Source of the DNA: M2408 sp044348665
GTDB taxonomy: Bacteria; Bacteroidota; Bacteroidia; Flavobacteriales_D; Crocinitomicaceae
DNA length: 30,916 bases
NCBI GenBank assembly: GCA_044348665.1
Contig: JBIKSI010000023.1
Location: forward strand, 1-30,916
Direction of reading: 5' to 3'
The notes below the pieces were generated by a model, which was not told the DNA's origin, searched no databases, and was given only the letters and a program-made list of their open reading frames with translations. Below are positions 6,143-14,010 of the stretch, piece after piece. The translations under genes and the position numbers were made by a program. How positions within the stretch are numbered: the first letter of the stretch is position 1; the number at the start of each line of letters is the position of its first letter.

Positions 6143-7585
6143 CTATTTAATTTTTTTAATTTCACTTTCAAACTCAAATTCATTTGTTTTTATTTCGATC
6201 AAATCTCCTTCAAAAATTGGATTTGAAACCGATATTGTTTTCCCATTTTTTAAGGCAATGGAATATCCACGTTTTAAAACATTAATTGGGTCAACAAGTC
6301 GAATGGTATTTTCCAAAAGTCCGATTTTGCTATTTTCGAGTTTAATTCTTCTTTCAATAAATGGATGAATTTTTTGTTGATTTGAGTCTAATTTTAATTT
6401 CTGAACTTGAAGATTGCTTTTGCTCGCATTTTTTAAATTTAATCGCAAATCTTTCAGTAAATAACGTGATTCATTTAAACGAATTTTTATTTTTTCATTG
6501 ACTTGAAATGAAATTCTATTGAAGCGTAAGGTTTCACTTTGAAGTGCATTTTTACTGCTCAATTTTATTTCATTCATTTCATTTTTCAAAGAGTTTTTAG
6601 CCTCAATTAAAAATAAATTGCTCGCTCCATTTAAAAACTTGATTTCATTTTTTAATTCGTTTTTCCAGTTTGCGAGGAGATTTAGACTTTGTTTTTTAAT
6701 GGTTTTTATAGCATTTTGTATGGGAACACTAAATTCATGAAATGCCTGAATTAAAAAATCTGCTAATTCAGTTGGAGTAATGGCGTTTCTGTAAGCAACT
6801 AATTCTGAAACAGTTATGTTTGTTGAGTGACCAATCCCTGTCATAATTGGTAATGGAAAAGTTGCGATTTTACGAGCTAATTGATAGTTATTGTAACAAG
6901 AAAGTCCTATTTCTCCACCACCTCCACGGATTATTAAAACGGCATCAAAATGAATTTTGACCTTTTCAATTCTTTCCAATTGTTGAACAATTGAATTTAT
7001 TGCCAAATCACCATTCAATTGAGCTGAAAAAAGCATGAAAAACCACGAATAGTTCCAAGGATTTTTATTAATTATGGTATAAAAATCTTGTAAGCCTTTA
7101 ATTCCATCTTGTGATATGATTGCAATTCTTTTCGGCAATAATGGAAAAGGTAATTTTTGATTGTTGTTTAAAACTCCTTCCGCGGTTAATTTTTTAAGCG
7201 TTTCATCCCGTTCTTTTTGCAATTCCCCAAGTGAATATGTCGGGTCAATGTCAATTATTTCCAAGGAAATTCCAAAGATGGAGTGAAAAACAATTTTTAC
7301 ACATAGAAGTAAGGACATACCATCACGTATGGGTTCCTTAACAACTTGGGCAAAATTTTTATTTATTTTCTCAAAATTGGTAGCCCAAATGGTTCCTCGC
7401 ATTTCTGCCAAAACTTGACCATTTTCTTTGTGTACTAATTCAGGGTAACAATGTCCTTTCGAGGTGTAATTTAATTTATGAATTTCTGTTTGGATCCAAT
7501 AAACTTTTGGGTAGCGCTCATTGATAACCTTTTGAATAGAATTGGTTACTTGCTTTAGCGTGAAAATTTGCCTTTCTTCCGACAT
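6143..7585 (-). CDS. xseA: Exodeoxyribonuclease VII large subunit
   Basis: This 480-residue catalytic subunit has an N-terminal OB-fold DNA-binding domain (residues 5-110: FTLKQVTNSIQKV, VYWIQTEI, TIWATNF), then the catalytic core with RIAIISQDGIKGLQDF (153-168), IIRGGGGE (218-225) and GIGHSTN (250-256), and ITPTELADF. The last third is a long helical region rich in Lys/Asn, likely coiled coil and the binding site for small subunits. The common GHETD is GHSTN here, probably lineage variation. It degrades single-stranded DNA in repair. ATG 7585 has no in-frame upstream alternative I prefer. Confidence 0.93.
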   Translation of the reverse strand: MSEERQIFTLKQVTNSIQKVINERYPKVYWIQTEIHKLNYTSKGHCYPELVHKENGQVLAEMRGTIWATNFEKINKNFAQVVKEPIRDGMSLLLCVKIVFHSIFGISLEIIDIDPTYSLGELQKERDETLKKLTAEGVLNNNQKLPFPLLPKRIAIISQDGIKGLQDFYTIINKNPWNYSWFFMLFSAQLNGDLAINSIVQQLERIEKVKIHFDAVLIIRGGGGEIGLSCYNNYQLARKIATFPLPIMTGIGHSTNITVSELVAYRNAITPTELADFLIQAFHEFSVPIQNAIKTIKKQSLNLLANWKNELKNEIKFLNGASNLFLIEAKNSLKNEMNEIKLSSKNALQSETLRFNRISFQVNEKIKIRLNESRYLLKDLRLNLKNASKSNLQVQKLKLDSNQQKIHPFIERRIKLENSKIGLLENTIRLVDPINVLKRGYSIALKNGKTISVSNPIFEGDLIEIKTNEFEFESEIKKIK

Positions 7586-7623
7586 AAAGTAAAATTACGC
7601 AAAAAATTTTGACAGAATGCTCA

Positions 7624-8283
7624 TTACAAATAATATTCTGCAATTTTTAGATCAAAAGGAGTTGTAATTTTAATGTTTTCTTCGTTACCGATAAAGGTAT
7701 TAATTGTTTCACCGAATTCTTCTACCAAGGAAGAATCGTCTGTGATTGCTTCGTGAAATGAATTTTTGTATGCTTGTACAATAATATCTTTTTGAAAGAC
7801 CTGCGGAGTTTGTACGGCATAGTAAAAACTTCTGTTTAAAGCCTTTGATCCTTTTGAGTCAACAAAACGAATGGATTCCTTAAGCGGAAAAATTGGAACG
7901 GCATTTCCCTTTTTTTGAGCTAAATTAAATGCATTTATTAAAGTTTGTTGACTTACTAGAGGGCGAACCCCATCATGAATGGCAATTAATTCCCCTTTTG
8001 CAACAGCAAGCGCATTTTGAATCGAATGGTAACGTTCTTTTCCTCCAGAAATAATTTCATGTTGAATCAGCACATTACTTGTTTTACAATATTCTTCCCA
8101 GTAAACAATCCATTGTTCTGGCAGAGTAAGAATAATTTGAATTGAATTATCGTAGTCATAAAACGAATTGATGGTATGTTCTAAAATACTTTTTCCATGA
8201 ACCAAAATAAATTGTTTTGGTAAGGCACTTTGCATGCGATTCCCGATACCACCAGCAGTAATAATGACTGTTTTTGTTGCCAT
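7624..8283 (-). CDS. ispD: 2-C-methyl-D-erythritol 4-phosphate cytidylyltransferase
   Basis: A 219-residue enzyme of the non-mevalonate (MEP) isoprenoid pathway, which transfers CMP from CTP to methylerythritol phosphate. Diagnostic features are the nucleotide-binding loop AGGIGNRM (10-17) with PKQF after it, GGKERYHS, HDGVRP, TDDSSLVE and NIKITTPFDL. The length is slightly short for IspD but all core motifs are present. Its start follows a strong terminator belonging to the upstream gene, so it has its own promoter, which I could not identify. xseA starts 38 nt downstream. Confidence 0.93.
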   Translation of the reverse strand: MATKTVIITAGGIGNRMQSALPKQFILVHGKSILEHTINSFYDYDNSIQIILTLPEQWIVYWEEYCKTSNVLIQHEIISGGKERYHSIQNALAVAKGELIAIHDGVRPLVSQQTLINAFNLAQKKGNAVPIFPLKESIRFVDSKGSKALNRSFYYAVQTPQVFQKDIIVQAYKNSFHEAITDDSSLVEEFGETINTFIGNEENIKITTPFDLKIAEYYL

Positions 8284-8314
8284 TTTAATTTATAAAGTAA
8301 TTACATTAAATAAA

Positions 8315-8343
8315 AAAAGCCTGCTCATTACAAGCAAGCTTTT
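8315..8343 (-). terminator. Terminator after the 65-aa membrane protein gene
   Basis: On the minus strand, AAAAGCTTGCT pairs with AGCAGGCTTTT over 11 bp (one wobble) around a 7-nt loop, followed by a T run (8318-8312). It separates this gene from ispD. Confidence 0.85.
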
Positions 8344-8362
8344 GATTATTTTTGATCAAAAA

Positions 8363-8560
8363 TTATTTGATTTGATTTGGATCATTTTTTGCTTTTTCAT
8401 TGAATTTTCTTTGGAAATTAAACCACATAAAAAACCCAACAAAACCTAACAATAAGAATGTATAATTTGCTTTATTTTGAACCCAATCAAAAAACAAAAA
8501 TATCGTTTGGAACATGTCATCTAAACCGTAAAAAACTTCTGTTGAGCTTGCTAAAATCAT
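8363..8560 (-). CDS. Small membrane protein, 65 aa
   Basis: A short protein with an amphipathic N-terminal segment (VFYGLDDMFQTIFLFFDWVQ) and one clear transmembrane helix (FLLLGFVGFFMWFNF, about 35-50), then a charged cytoplasmic tail FQRKFNEKAKNDPNQIK. Small proteins of this layout are common in Flavobacteriales genomes, but I cannot name a function. It has its own terminator and no partner gene within 300 nt, so it is a single transcription unit. Confidence 0.7.
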   Translation of the reverse strand: MILASSTEVFYGLDDMFQTIFLFFDWVQNKANYTFLLLGFVGFFMWFNFQRKFNEKAKNDPNQIK

Positions 8561-8832
8561 AATTCAAGTATTTATTTGATACAAAGTAAATGATTTTTTT
8601 TCTAAAACGATTAATTTTCAAGAAAAAAACTTTAAAATTGATGCTTATTTATAATTATTACAAAATAAAACTTAATTTTGGGACAGTTTTGATAAGCAGA
8701 ATTAGCTACCAAGCTATGAGTTTGAAGGCGGTAGAGTATGAATGAGTATTATCAATATGAATTTCAATCATACGAAATAAACTAAAGTGTGGCTTTTGAT
8801 CATCTTATCAAAGTAAATTTTGTTTAAAAAAC
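8561..8832. other. Intergenic stretch with no gene seen
   Basis: No ORF of note. It holds a possible rightward promoter box TAATTTTG (8673-8680) without a well-spaced upstream element, and minor inverted repeats such as TAGCT/AGCTA around 8704-8717. Nothing else is recognised before the partial tRNA copy at 8833. Confidence 0.4.
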
Positions 8833-8876
8833 GGCTGCGTGGAGCTCCCGATAATTATCGGGATGAATAGCGCATC
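8833..8876 (+). pseudogene. Partial tRNA-Arg copy interrupted by a palindrome
   Basis: GGCTGCGTGG (8833-8842) and GAATAGCGCATC (8865-8876) are identical to the first parts of the intact tRNA-Arg just downstream (8889 onward). In the intact gene the two blocks are joined by CGCAATT; here they are separated by 22 nt containing an 18-bp palindrome. The anticodon arm and everything 3' of it are missing. Confidence 0.7.
8846..8863. repeat. 18-bp perfect palindrome TCCCGATAATTATCGGGA
   Basis: A perfect GC-tipped palindrome (core CCCGATAATTATCGGG) that stands out in this AT-rich region. It lies exactly where the D-loop would be in the truncated tRNA-Arg copy. Its form fits a dispersed intergenic palindromic repeat; I see no second copy in the window. 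Confidence 0.75.
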
Positions 8877-8888
8877 TTTAATATAAAT

Positions 8889-8962
8889 GGCTGCGTGGCG
8901 CAATTGAATAGCGCATCAGATTTCGGCTCTGAGGGTTACAGGTTTGAATCCTGTCGCGGTCA
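8889..8962 (+). tRNA. tRNA-Arg (anticodon TCG)
   Basis: This 74-nt cloverleaf has a 7-bp acceptor stem (GGCTGCG with CGCGGTC, two G-T pairs), a D-arm GGCGCAATTGAATAGCGC, an anticodon loop TTTCGGC in CAGA/TCTG giving anticodon TCG (codon CGA), a T-arm with GGTTTGAATCC, and discriminator A. CCA is not encoded. A truncated duplicate of its 5' end lies 12 nt upstream. Confidence 0.95.
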
Positions 8963-8968
8963 CAAAAC

Positions 8969-9007
8969 AAAACCCAATTAATTGTTTTTCAGTTAGTTGG
9001 GTTTTTT
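8969..9007 (+). terminator. Terminator of tRNA-Arg
   Basis: AAAACCCAATTAATTG (8969-8984) pairs with CAGTTAGTTGGGTTTT (8990-9005) over 16 bp, two of them wobbles, around a TTTTT loop, and runs into further T residues. Confidence 0.9.
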
Positions 9008-9087
9008 GTTATTCAAGAGTTTGAACTTACAATAGTTAATTTTCTGTTGTTTCCTTATATTTTTGTATTTTCGCTTAAAAATTAAAA

Positions 9088-10098
9088 GTGAAGGCTGACA
9101 TTCAAGAAAATCTAATTAAAGCAATCAAAGAGAAACTTGGTTCTGAAGATACCATAGGTAGGTCGCTCGCAGATGTTTTGAGTTTGAGTCAAGATGCTGT
9201 TTATCGAAGATATCGTGGCGAAACCGCTTTTACAATTTTTGAAATTCAGAAGATTTGTACATTTTACGGGATTTCTTTCGATTCACTCTTGGAAATTCAA
9301 CAAAATAGAGTTGTTTTTCAGTACAATTCACTTTCGGAGTACGATTTTAGTTTAGACAAATACTTGGAAGGAATTCTTCAAGGCGTAAAGGAAATTAAAA
9401 AACTTCCGAATGCACAAATGATTCTAACAGTAAAGGATACACCACTTTTTCAGTTCTTAAATTTTCCACATTTATTGCGCTTTAAATTGTATTTCTGGGC
9501 AAAATCTTTTCTAAATGTAGAAGAATACAAAAATGCTCAATTTGGCTACGAAAAAATTTCTGAAAAAACGTTTCAAACTGGAAAAGAAATACTTCAAATC
9601 TACAATTCTATTCCTTCAAAAGAAATTTACGATTTTGATTTTATGCGCGGATTTATTCGCCAAATTCAATATTATTTTGATGCTTATTTGTTTCAAGATC
9701 CCAACTATGCTTTGAAATTACTTTCAGAAATGCAAGAACTTTTGAAACATATGAAAAACCAAGTCAATATTGGGAAAAAATATATGTACGGCACACATCC
9801 ACCAGCAAATGGTAATGATTTTGAAGTTTTTTTGAATCAAACAGTTATTACGGATAGCACATATTGTTTTGAATCTTCCACGCAAAAAGGTTTGTACATT
9901 ACGCATAATATGATGAATTACTTGCATACAAAAGATGAAACGTATGTGAATGAATCCGAACAAATTTTACATAAATTGCTTGAAAATTCTAGTTTGATTA
10001 GTAAAGTAAATGAAAAGGAAAGAAATTCATTTTTCCATCAATTGGAAAGAACAGTTTTGATTTGCAAAAATAAAATCGAAGCTGAGTTGACTATTTAG
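9088..10098 (+). CDS. Helix-turn-helix transcriptional regulator, 336 aa
   Basis: The N-terminal 70 residues contain a likely DNA-binding helix-turn-helix (IGRSLADVLSLSQDAVYRRYRGETAFTIFEIQKICTFYG, about 23-61), of the Cro/XRE-like kind common in Bacteroidota. The remaining 260 residues are helical and rich in aromatic residues, with no recognised enzyme motif; they may be a sensor or oligomerisation domain. The start is GTG 9088; a -7-like box TATTTTTG (9058-9065) lies 22 nt upstream and no ATG fits the conserved N-terminus. It precedes a secreted protein gene by 207 nt and may control it, which is inference from position. Confidence 0.75.
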   Translation: MKADIQENLIKAIKEKLGSEDTIGRSLADVLSLSQDAVYRRYRGETAFTIFEIQKICTFYGISFDSLLEIQQNRVVFQYNSLSEYDFSLDKYLEGILQGVKEIKKLPNAQMILTVKDTPLFQFLNFPHLLRFKLYFWAKSFLNVEEYKNAQFGYEKISEKTFQTGKEILQIYNSIPSKEIYDFDFMRGFIRQIQYYFDAYLFQDPNYALKLLSEMQELLKHMKNQVNIGKKYMYGTHPPANGNDFEVFLNQTVITDSTYCFESSTQKGLYITHNMMNYLHTKDETYVNESEQILHKLLENSSLISKVNEKERNSFFHQLERTVLICKNKIEAELTI

Positions 10099-10254
10099 CA
10101 AATTATCATTTTTTTTACTTGTTCTTTTGTGAATTATGCAAATTAAAACAAGCCTGTTTGCGATAATCACAAATAAATATCTGCTTTATCATAATTCCTT
10201 TACAAAAGTTGTGAAATATGAAACCTTATTAAAACCTATTGTGTAATTCAGTTT

Positions 10255-10268
10255 TTATGCATGCATAA
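10255..10268. promoter_or_regulatory. Palindromic operator candidate TTATGCATGCATAA
   Basis: A perfect 14-bp palindrome ending 8 nt before a TACATTTG promoter box. A half-site TTATGCA occurs at 10134-10140. Position and symmetry suggest a dimeric repressor or activator site, perhaps for the HTH protein encoded just upstream. Confidence 0.4.
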
Positions 10269-10276
10269 TTGTTTCA

Positions 10277-10284
10277 TACATTTG
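10277..10284 (+). promoter_or_regulatory. -7 box TACATTTG of the secreted protein gene
   Basis: It matches the Bacteroidota TAnnTTTG consensus 21 nt before ATG 10306. No well-spaced -33 TTTG is present; the palindrome occupies that region. Confidence 0.55.
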
Positions 10285-10305
10285 TCTCAACAAAAAAGAT
10301 AAATT

Positions 10306-11487
10306 ATGAAAACAAAAATGATTACTTGTATAGCAGCTTTGGGAATGTTTTTTAACACAAAAGCTCAGGGAAATAATAATCCTACAATTGTTGTAGCAGT
10401 TCCATCCATGCAGTCGATGACAATTACACCAAAAACTGCTGCGAAAATGTTAAACTTAGAACTAACAAAATTAAATACACATAATGTGTACGATGAATTT
10501 GATGTTGCGGAAGTTGTAAATACAAATCCTGCCTTTCAAAAAGATTGTTATGGTCTAAATTGCCTAACAAATTTAGGAAAAGCTTTAAAAGTAGATTACG
10601 TTTTATCCGGTGGAATTGACCGTTTTGGGAAAAAGATTATCGTAAGTTTAAAAATTATTGACATCAAACAAGGAGCGATTTTTAAAACCTCTTTCAAGGA
10701 ATTTGGAAATCAAGAGGAAGAATTGCAACGGATGATTGAATTGACTTTACGAGAAATGTTGGGACTTGAAAACCAGAAGGAAGTTGAAGAACAATTGAGT
10801 TTTAAAAACGACGCCATTACTTCTAATAATTTAAGTAGAATCAATAATTCTGGTCCACGAATTGGATATGCGTTATTAACTGGAAGTTTGTCTGAATTTG
10901 CTGGAAGAAGTGAGGAAGAAGGTGGATTAGACGCAATTCCTTCCTTAAGTATGATTGGATATCAGTTTGAAAAACAATACATTGGAACAGAAAATTTCTC
11001 TGCATTAATAGAAACAATTATCAATATTAATGGTTTGGAGCAAGGAATGTTTATTCCTTCAGTTTCGGTTATGAATGGCTTTCGATTTGGAAAATCAGGT
11101 TTTGAAATTGCTTTTGGCCCAAGTTTCGGACTACAACAAAGTTCGAAAGGTTTTTTCGACACCGAAAATCATTATGGTAAAGGAGCAAATTATTATTGGT
11201 CGGAAGAAGATTACAACAATTATGCAAACGCACAAGTTGATCCAGCAAATCCAACAATTATTCCTGATGCATTGTACAAGTACCAAACACATTTAGACAA
11301 ACGAGGTACAACAAGTTTAAGTGCGCGTTGGGTCATGGGAATCGGAAGAACATTCAAATCTGGAGCCTTAAATATTCCAATGAATATTTTTTATTCTTCA
11401 ACTAAAAAAGGTGGAATGGTTGGTTTAAGCATGGGTTTCAACGTAGTGAAGAAAAAAGAATCTGTTAATTACACAAATATTTACTAA
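10306..11487 (+). CDS. Secreted CsgG/TolB-N-like protein, probable envelope protein
   Basis: A 393-residue protein with a signal peptide (MKTKMITCIAALGMFFNTKA, cut near residue 20). Residues 26-150 resemble the CsgG/TolB N-terminal fold: TIVVAVPSMQS, then a Cys pair (C81, C86) in DCYGLNCLTNLGKAL, DYVLSGGIDRFGKKI and SLKIIDIKQGAIFKTS, a pattern used by lipoprotein-like assembly proteins. Residues 180-393 are glycine/aromatic-rich alternating strands (PRIGYALLTGS, GFEIAFGPSFGL, ARWVMGIGRTF, GMVGLSMGFNVV), suggesting an outer-membrane beta domain. Function unknown. It is preceded by a regulator gene and a palindromic promoter region and is closed by a terminator. Confidence 0.65.
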   Translation: MKTKMITCIAALGMFFNTKAQGNNNPTIVVAVPSMQSMTITPKTAAKMLNLELTKLNTHNVYDEFDVAEVVNTNPAFQKDCYGLNCLTNLGKALKVDYVLSGGIDRFGKKIIVSLKIIDIKQGAIFKTSFKEFGNQEEELQRMIELTLREMLGLENQKEVEEQLSFKNDAITSNNLSRINNSGPRIGYALLTGSLSEFAGRSEEEGGLDAIPSLSMIGYQFEKQYIGTENFSALIETIININGLEQGMFIPSVSVMNGFRFGKSGFEIAFGPSFGLQQSSKGFFDTENHYGKGANYYWSEEDYNNYANAQVDPANPTIIPDALYKYQTHLDKRGTTSLSARWVMGIGRTFKSGALNIPMNIFYSSTKKGGMVGLSMGFNVVKKKESVNYTNIY

Positions 11488-11518
11488 ACACCTAAATTAC
11501 AAACGTATAAACCTAAGG

Positions 11519-11544
11519 AAGCAGTCAGAAATGGCTGCTTTTTT
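11519..11544 (+). terminator. Terminator of the secreted protein gene
   Basis: AAGCAGTC pairs with GGCTGCTT (one wobble) around AGAAAT, followed by four more T residues. It also separates this gene from the converging feo operon. Confidence 0.75.
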
Positions 11545-11549
11545 ACACC

Positions 11550-11681
11550 CTATTCTTCCTTAAAATACGAAAAGGAACATCCATCACAACTTGATTTCTT
11601 GGAAAAAAATTGCTTATATATTTTTTGTCCTAAGTAAATTAAGGCTGCAAGGATTATTATTGAAACAAGAATTTTTTGCAT
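11550..11681 (-). CDS. FeoB-associated Cys-rich membrane protein, 43 aa
   Basis: A 43-residue ORF starts at ATG 11681, one base after the feoB stop. It has one N-terminal transmembrane helix (KILVSIIILAALIYLG) and then a short basic tail with a CxxC pair (C32-DG-C35: KKSSCDGCSF). Size, layout and position match the FeoB-associated Cys-rich family found next to ferrous iron transporters. It probably assists or regulates FeoB in the inner membrane. It is the last gene of the feo operon. Confidence 0.85.
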   Translation of the reverse strand: MQKILVSIIILAALIYLGQKIYKQFFSKKSSCDGCSFSYFKEE

Positions 11682-11682
11682 C

Positions 11683-13626
11683 TTAAGAAAATAGTTGATA
11701 AACAATGTAACTAGCTACATAAGCTAAAACTCCCATGTAAGCAAGTTGAATCAAAGGCCATTTCCAAGATTTAGTTTCTCGTTTTACAATTGCCAAAGTC
11801 GCCATACATTGCATCGCGTAAACATAAAAAACCATCAACGATAGGCCTGTTGCCAAGGAATAAACAGGTTTTCCTAGGCTGTTCTTTTCAGCTTTCATTG
11901 TTTGGAGCAAACCTTTATTGTCTTCTTGGTGAACACTGTAAATCGTCGCCATCGAACCAACAAATACTTCCCTTGCGGCAAAAGAAGTAATTAATGAAAT
12001 TCCGATTTTCCAATCAAATCCAATTGGTTCAATGATTGGTTCAATGCTTTTACCCATGATTCCAATGTAAGAATATTCTAATTTTGCACTGGCAATTTTT
12101 TGTTCCTTTATGTCATCATTTAATTCTGATTTTTCGATTTTTTTTACTTCTTGTGCAATGCGATCACCAGGACCAAAACTCGCAAAAGCCCATAAAATAA
12201 TAGAAATTGCTAAAATCACTTTTCCAGCTTCCAAAACAAAAACCTTACTCTTTTCTAATAGAGAAAGAAAAATATTTGTCCAGCGAGGCGCTTTGAAATC
12301 GGGCATCTCAAGTAAAAAATAACTTTTTTCCGAAGTTTTAATAAAGCGTTTCAAAACCAAAGCGATGAATAATGCTGTCACAATTCCTAAAAAATACATC
12401 GCAAAAAGTGTTAAACCTTGTAAATTAATGAAGCCGAAAAGGTATCTATTAGGTATCACTAAAGCAATTAATAAGGTAAACACAGGAATTCTAGCGCTGC
12501 AACTCATTAATGGAGCAATCATTATGGTGATTAATCTTTCTTTCCAGTTTGGAATTGTTCGAGTTGCCATGATTCCAGGGATAGCGCATGCCGAGCTAGA
12601 AATAAGAGGAACAACACTTTTACCATTTAATCCAAATGGTCGCATGAGTTTATCCATGATGAAAACGGCTCTCGCTAAATAACCTGTTTCTTCTAAAATT
12701 CCTAAACAAAAGAAAAGAATTAAGATTTGTGGCAAAAATACTAAGACGCCACCAAGTCCTGGAATAATTCCTCCAGTAACTAGGTCGTTGAAAATACCTG
12801 CTGGAAGTTTTTCGGCAGTCCAATTTGCAAAATCATTGAATGAGCCATCAATCAAATCCATTGGTAGGGAAGCAATTGAAAAAATCAACTGAAAAATGAG
12901 CAGAAGAATAAATGCAAAGAGAAAATAGGAAAAAACTGGATGAATACTCATTTTTTCAAACCAATTTAATTGTTTTTTTTGTTTATTTTCAGATTTTGAT
13001 ATTTTGTTTACTTTATTCTTTATGAAATCATAACGAAGGTTTGTTTCTCGTTCTTGCTCAGCAATATCTTGAATATCAGCAAGTTTAAAGTTTTCAATTA
13101 TTGGACTTGCATTCTGTTCCTTTACTTCTTCTTTTTGAAATAATAATTCTTTTAAAGTTTGAATCCCAATTCCTACTCGCGCATTTGTCTCCAAAATTTC
13201 AACACCAGGAAAGGTGTTTTTGAGCAGAGTCAAATCGATCTGAATTCCCTTTTTTCTAGCCAAATCAGACATGTTGATTAACAAAATGATTGGAATTTTT
13301 AGATCGTAAATTTGTGTAAAAAGTAATAAGTTACGCTCTAAATTGGAAGCATCAACAACAACAATTACTTTTTGAGGAAAATCTATATGTTGCGGATTTG
13401 AAAAAACGTCATAAACAACTTTTTCATCAGCTGAATGTGGGTAAATACTATAAGTCCCGGGAAAATCAATAATTTCCAAGGATTCTCCATTTGAACTTAT
13501 GGTTCCCGACTTCTTATCGACGGTAACTCCAGGGAAATTTCCTACGTGCTGATTTAAGCCAGTAAGTCGATTAAAAACAGAAGTTTTCCCTGTGTTTGGA
13601 TTTCCAATGAGAGCAAATTTTACCAT
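11683..13626 (-). CDS. feoB: Ferrous iron transport protein B
   Basis: A 647-residue inner-membrane Fe(II) transporter. The N-terminal G domain has G1 GNPNTGKT (8-15), the switch GNFPGVTVDKKSG, G3 DFPGTYS (54-60) and G4 NMSD. A charged linker (about 170-222) joins it to the membrane part, which holds the Gate repeats (LPQILILFFCLGILEETGYLARAVFIMDKLM, SSACAIPGIMATRTI, SCSARIPVFTLL) and a second repeat FAAREVFVGSMATIYS. Several polar transmembrane Cys, as in SSSACAIPG and SCSARIPV, are typical. It starts 5 nt after feoA and is followed by the small Cys protein; all three act together. Confidence 0.96.
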   Translation of the reverse strand: MVKFALIGNPNTGKTSVFNRLTGLNQHVGNFPGVTVDKKSGTISSNGESLEIIDFPGTYSIYPHSADEKVVYDVFSNPQHIDFPQKVIVVVDASNLERNLLLFTQIYDLKIPIILLINMSDLARKKGIQIDLTLLKNTFPGVEILETNARVGIGIQTLKELLFQKEEVKEQNASPIIENFKLADIQDIAEQERETNLRYDFIKNKVNKISKSENKQKKQLNWFEKMSIHPVFSYFLFAFILLLIFQLIFSIASLPMDLIDGSFNDFANWTAEKLPAGIFNDLVTGGIIPGLGGVLVFLPQILILFFCLGILEETGYLARAVFIMDKLMRPFGLNGKSVVPLISSSACAIPGIMATRTIPNWKERLITIMIAPLMSCSARIPVFTLLIALVIPNRYLFGFINLQGLTLFAMYFLGIVTALFIALVLKRFIKTSEKSYFLLEMPDFKAPRWTNIFLSLLEKSKVFVLEAGKVILAISIILWAFASFGPGDRIAQEVKKIEKSELNDDIKEQKIASAKLEYSYIGIMGKSIEPIIEPIGFDWKIGISLITSFAAREVFVGSMATIYSVHQEDNKGLLQTMKAEKNSLGKPVYSLATGLSLMVFYVYAMQCMATLAIVKRETKSWKWPLIQLAYMGVLAYVASYIVYQLFS

Positions 13627-13631
13627 TATAA

Positions 13632-13862
13632 TTAATTTAAATGCTCAATTTCAATAAGTTGCGCTTCATTTTTACGCATTGACAACACATAATCTCCTAC
13701 TTGTATTGCAATTGGATCACCAAATGGAGCTTTATAAATAATTTCAATTTCTTTACCCACATAAAATCCCATTTCCAATAATTTGGAACTTATTTCAGAA
13801 GGTAAAATATTAGTTACCTTGAGAATTTCACCTATTTTACATGACGCTAATGTGTTTTTCAA
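13632..13862 (-). CDS. feoA: Ferrous iron transport protein A
   Basis: A 76-residue protein with the SH3-like FeoA layout: LEMGFYVGKEIEIIYKAPFGDPIAIQVGDYVLSMRKNEAQLIEI. It binds or regulates FeoB on the cytoplasmic side. The next gene begins 5 nt after its stop. The upstream region holds a perfect inverted repeat (13913-13928) and a near-consensus box TACCTTTC, so iron-responsive control is plausible but not shown. Confidence 0.94.
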   Translation of the reverse strand: MKNTLASCKIGEILKVTNILPSEISSKLLEMGFYVGKEIEIIYKAPFGDPIAIQVGDYVLSMRKNEAQLIEIEHLN

Positions 13863-13912
13863 AACGAATAATTTGAGAAAGGTAAAATTAATCTAAATAA
13901 TTCGAATATGAA

Positions 13913-13928
13913 TACCCTAAAAAGGGTA
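13913..13928. repeat. Inverted repeat TACCCT/AGGGTA upstream of feoA
   Basis: A perfect 6-bp inverted repeat around AAAA, 51 nt upstream of the feoA start. It could be a regulator site for the iron operon or part of the gcvH 3' end. No known iron-regulator consensus was matched. Confidence 0.35.
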
Positions 13929-13935
13929 AAAATAA

Positions 13936-13966
13936 AAAATCCTCACCAAAAATTGATAAGGATTTT
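13936..13966 (-). terminator. Terminator of gcvH
   Basis: On the minus strand, AAAATCCT pairs with AGGATTTT around a 15-nt loop and is followed by a T-rich run. It lies 45 nt past the gcvH stop. Confidence 0.65.
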
Positions 13967-14010
13967 AAAATATATATTTTTTGGATTTTACTCCAAACAC
14001 ACATTAAAGT

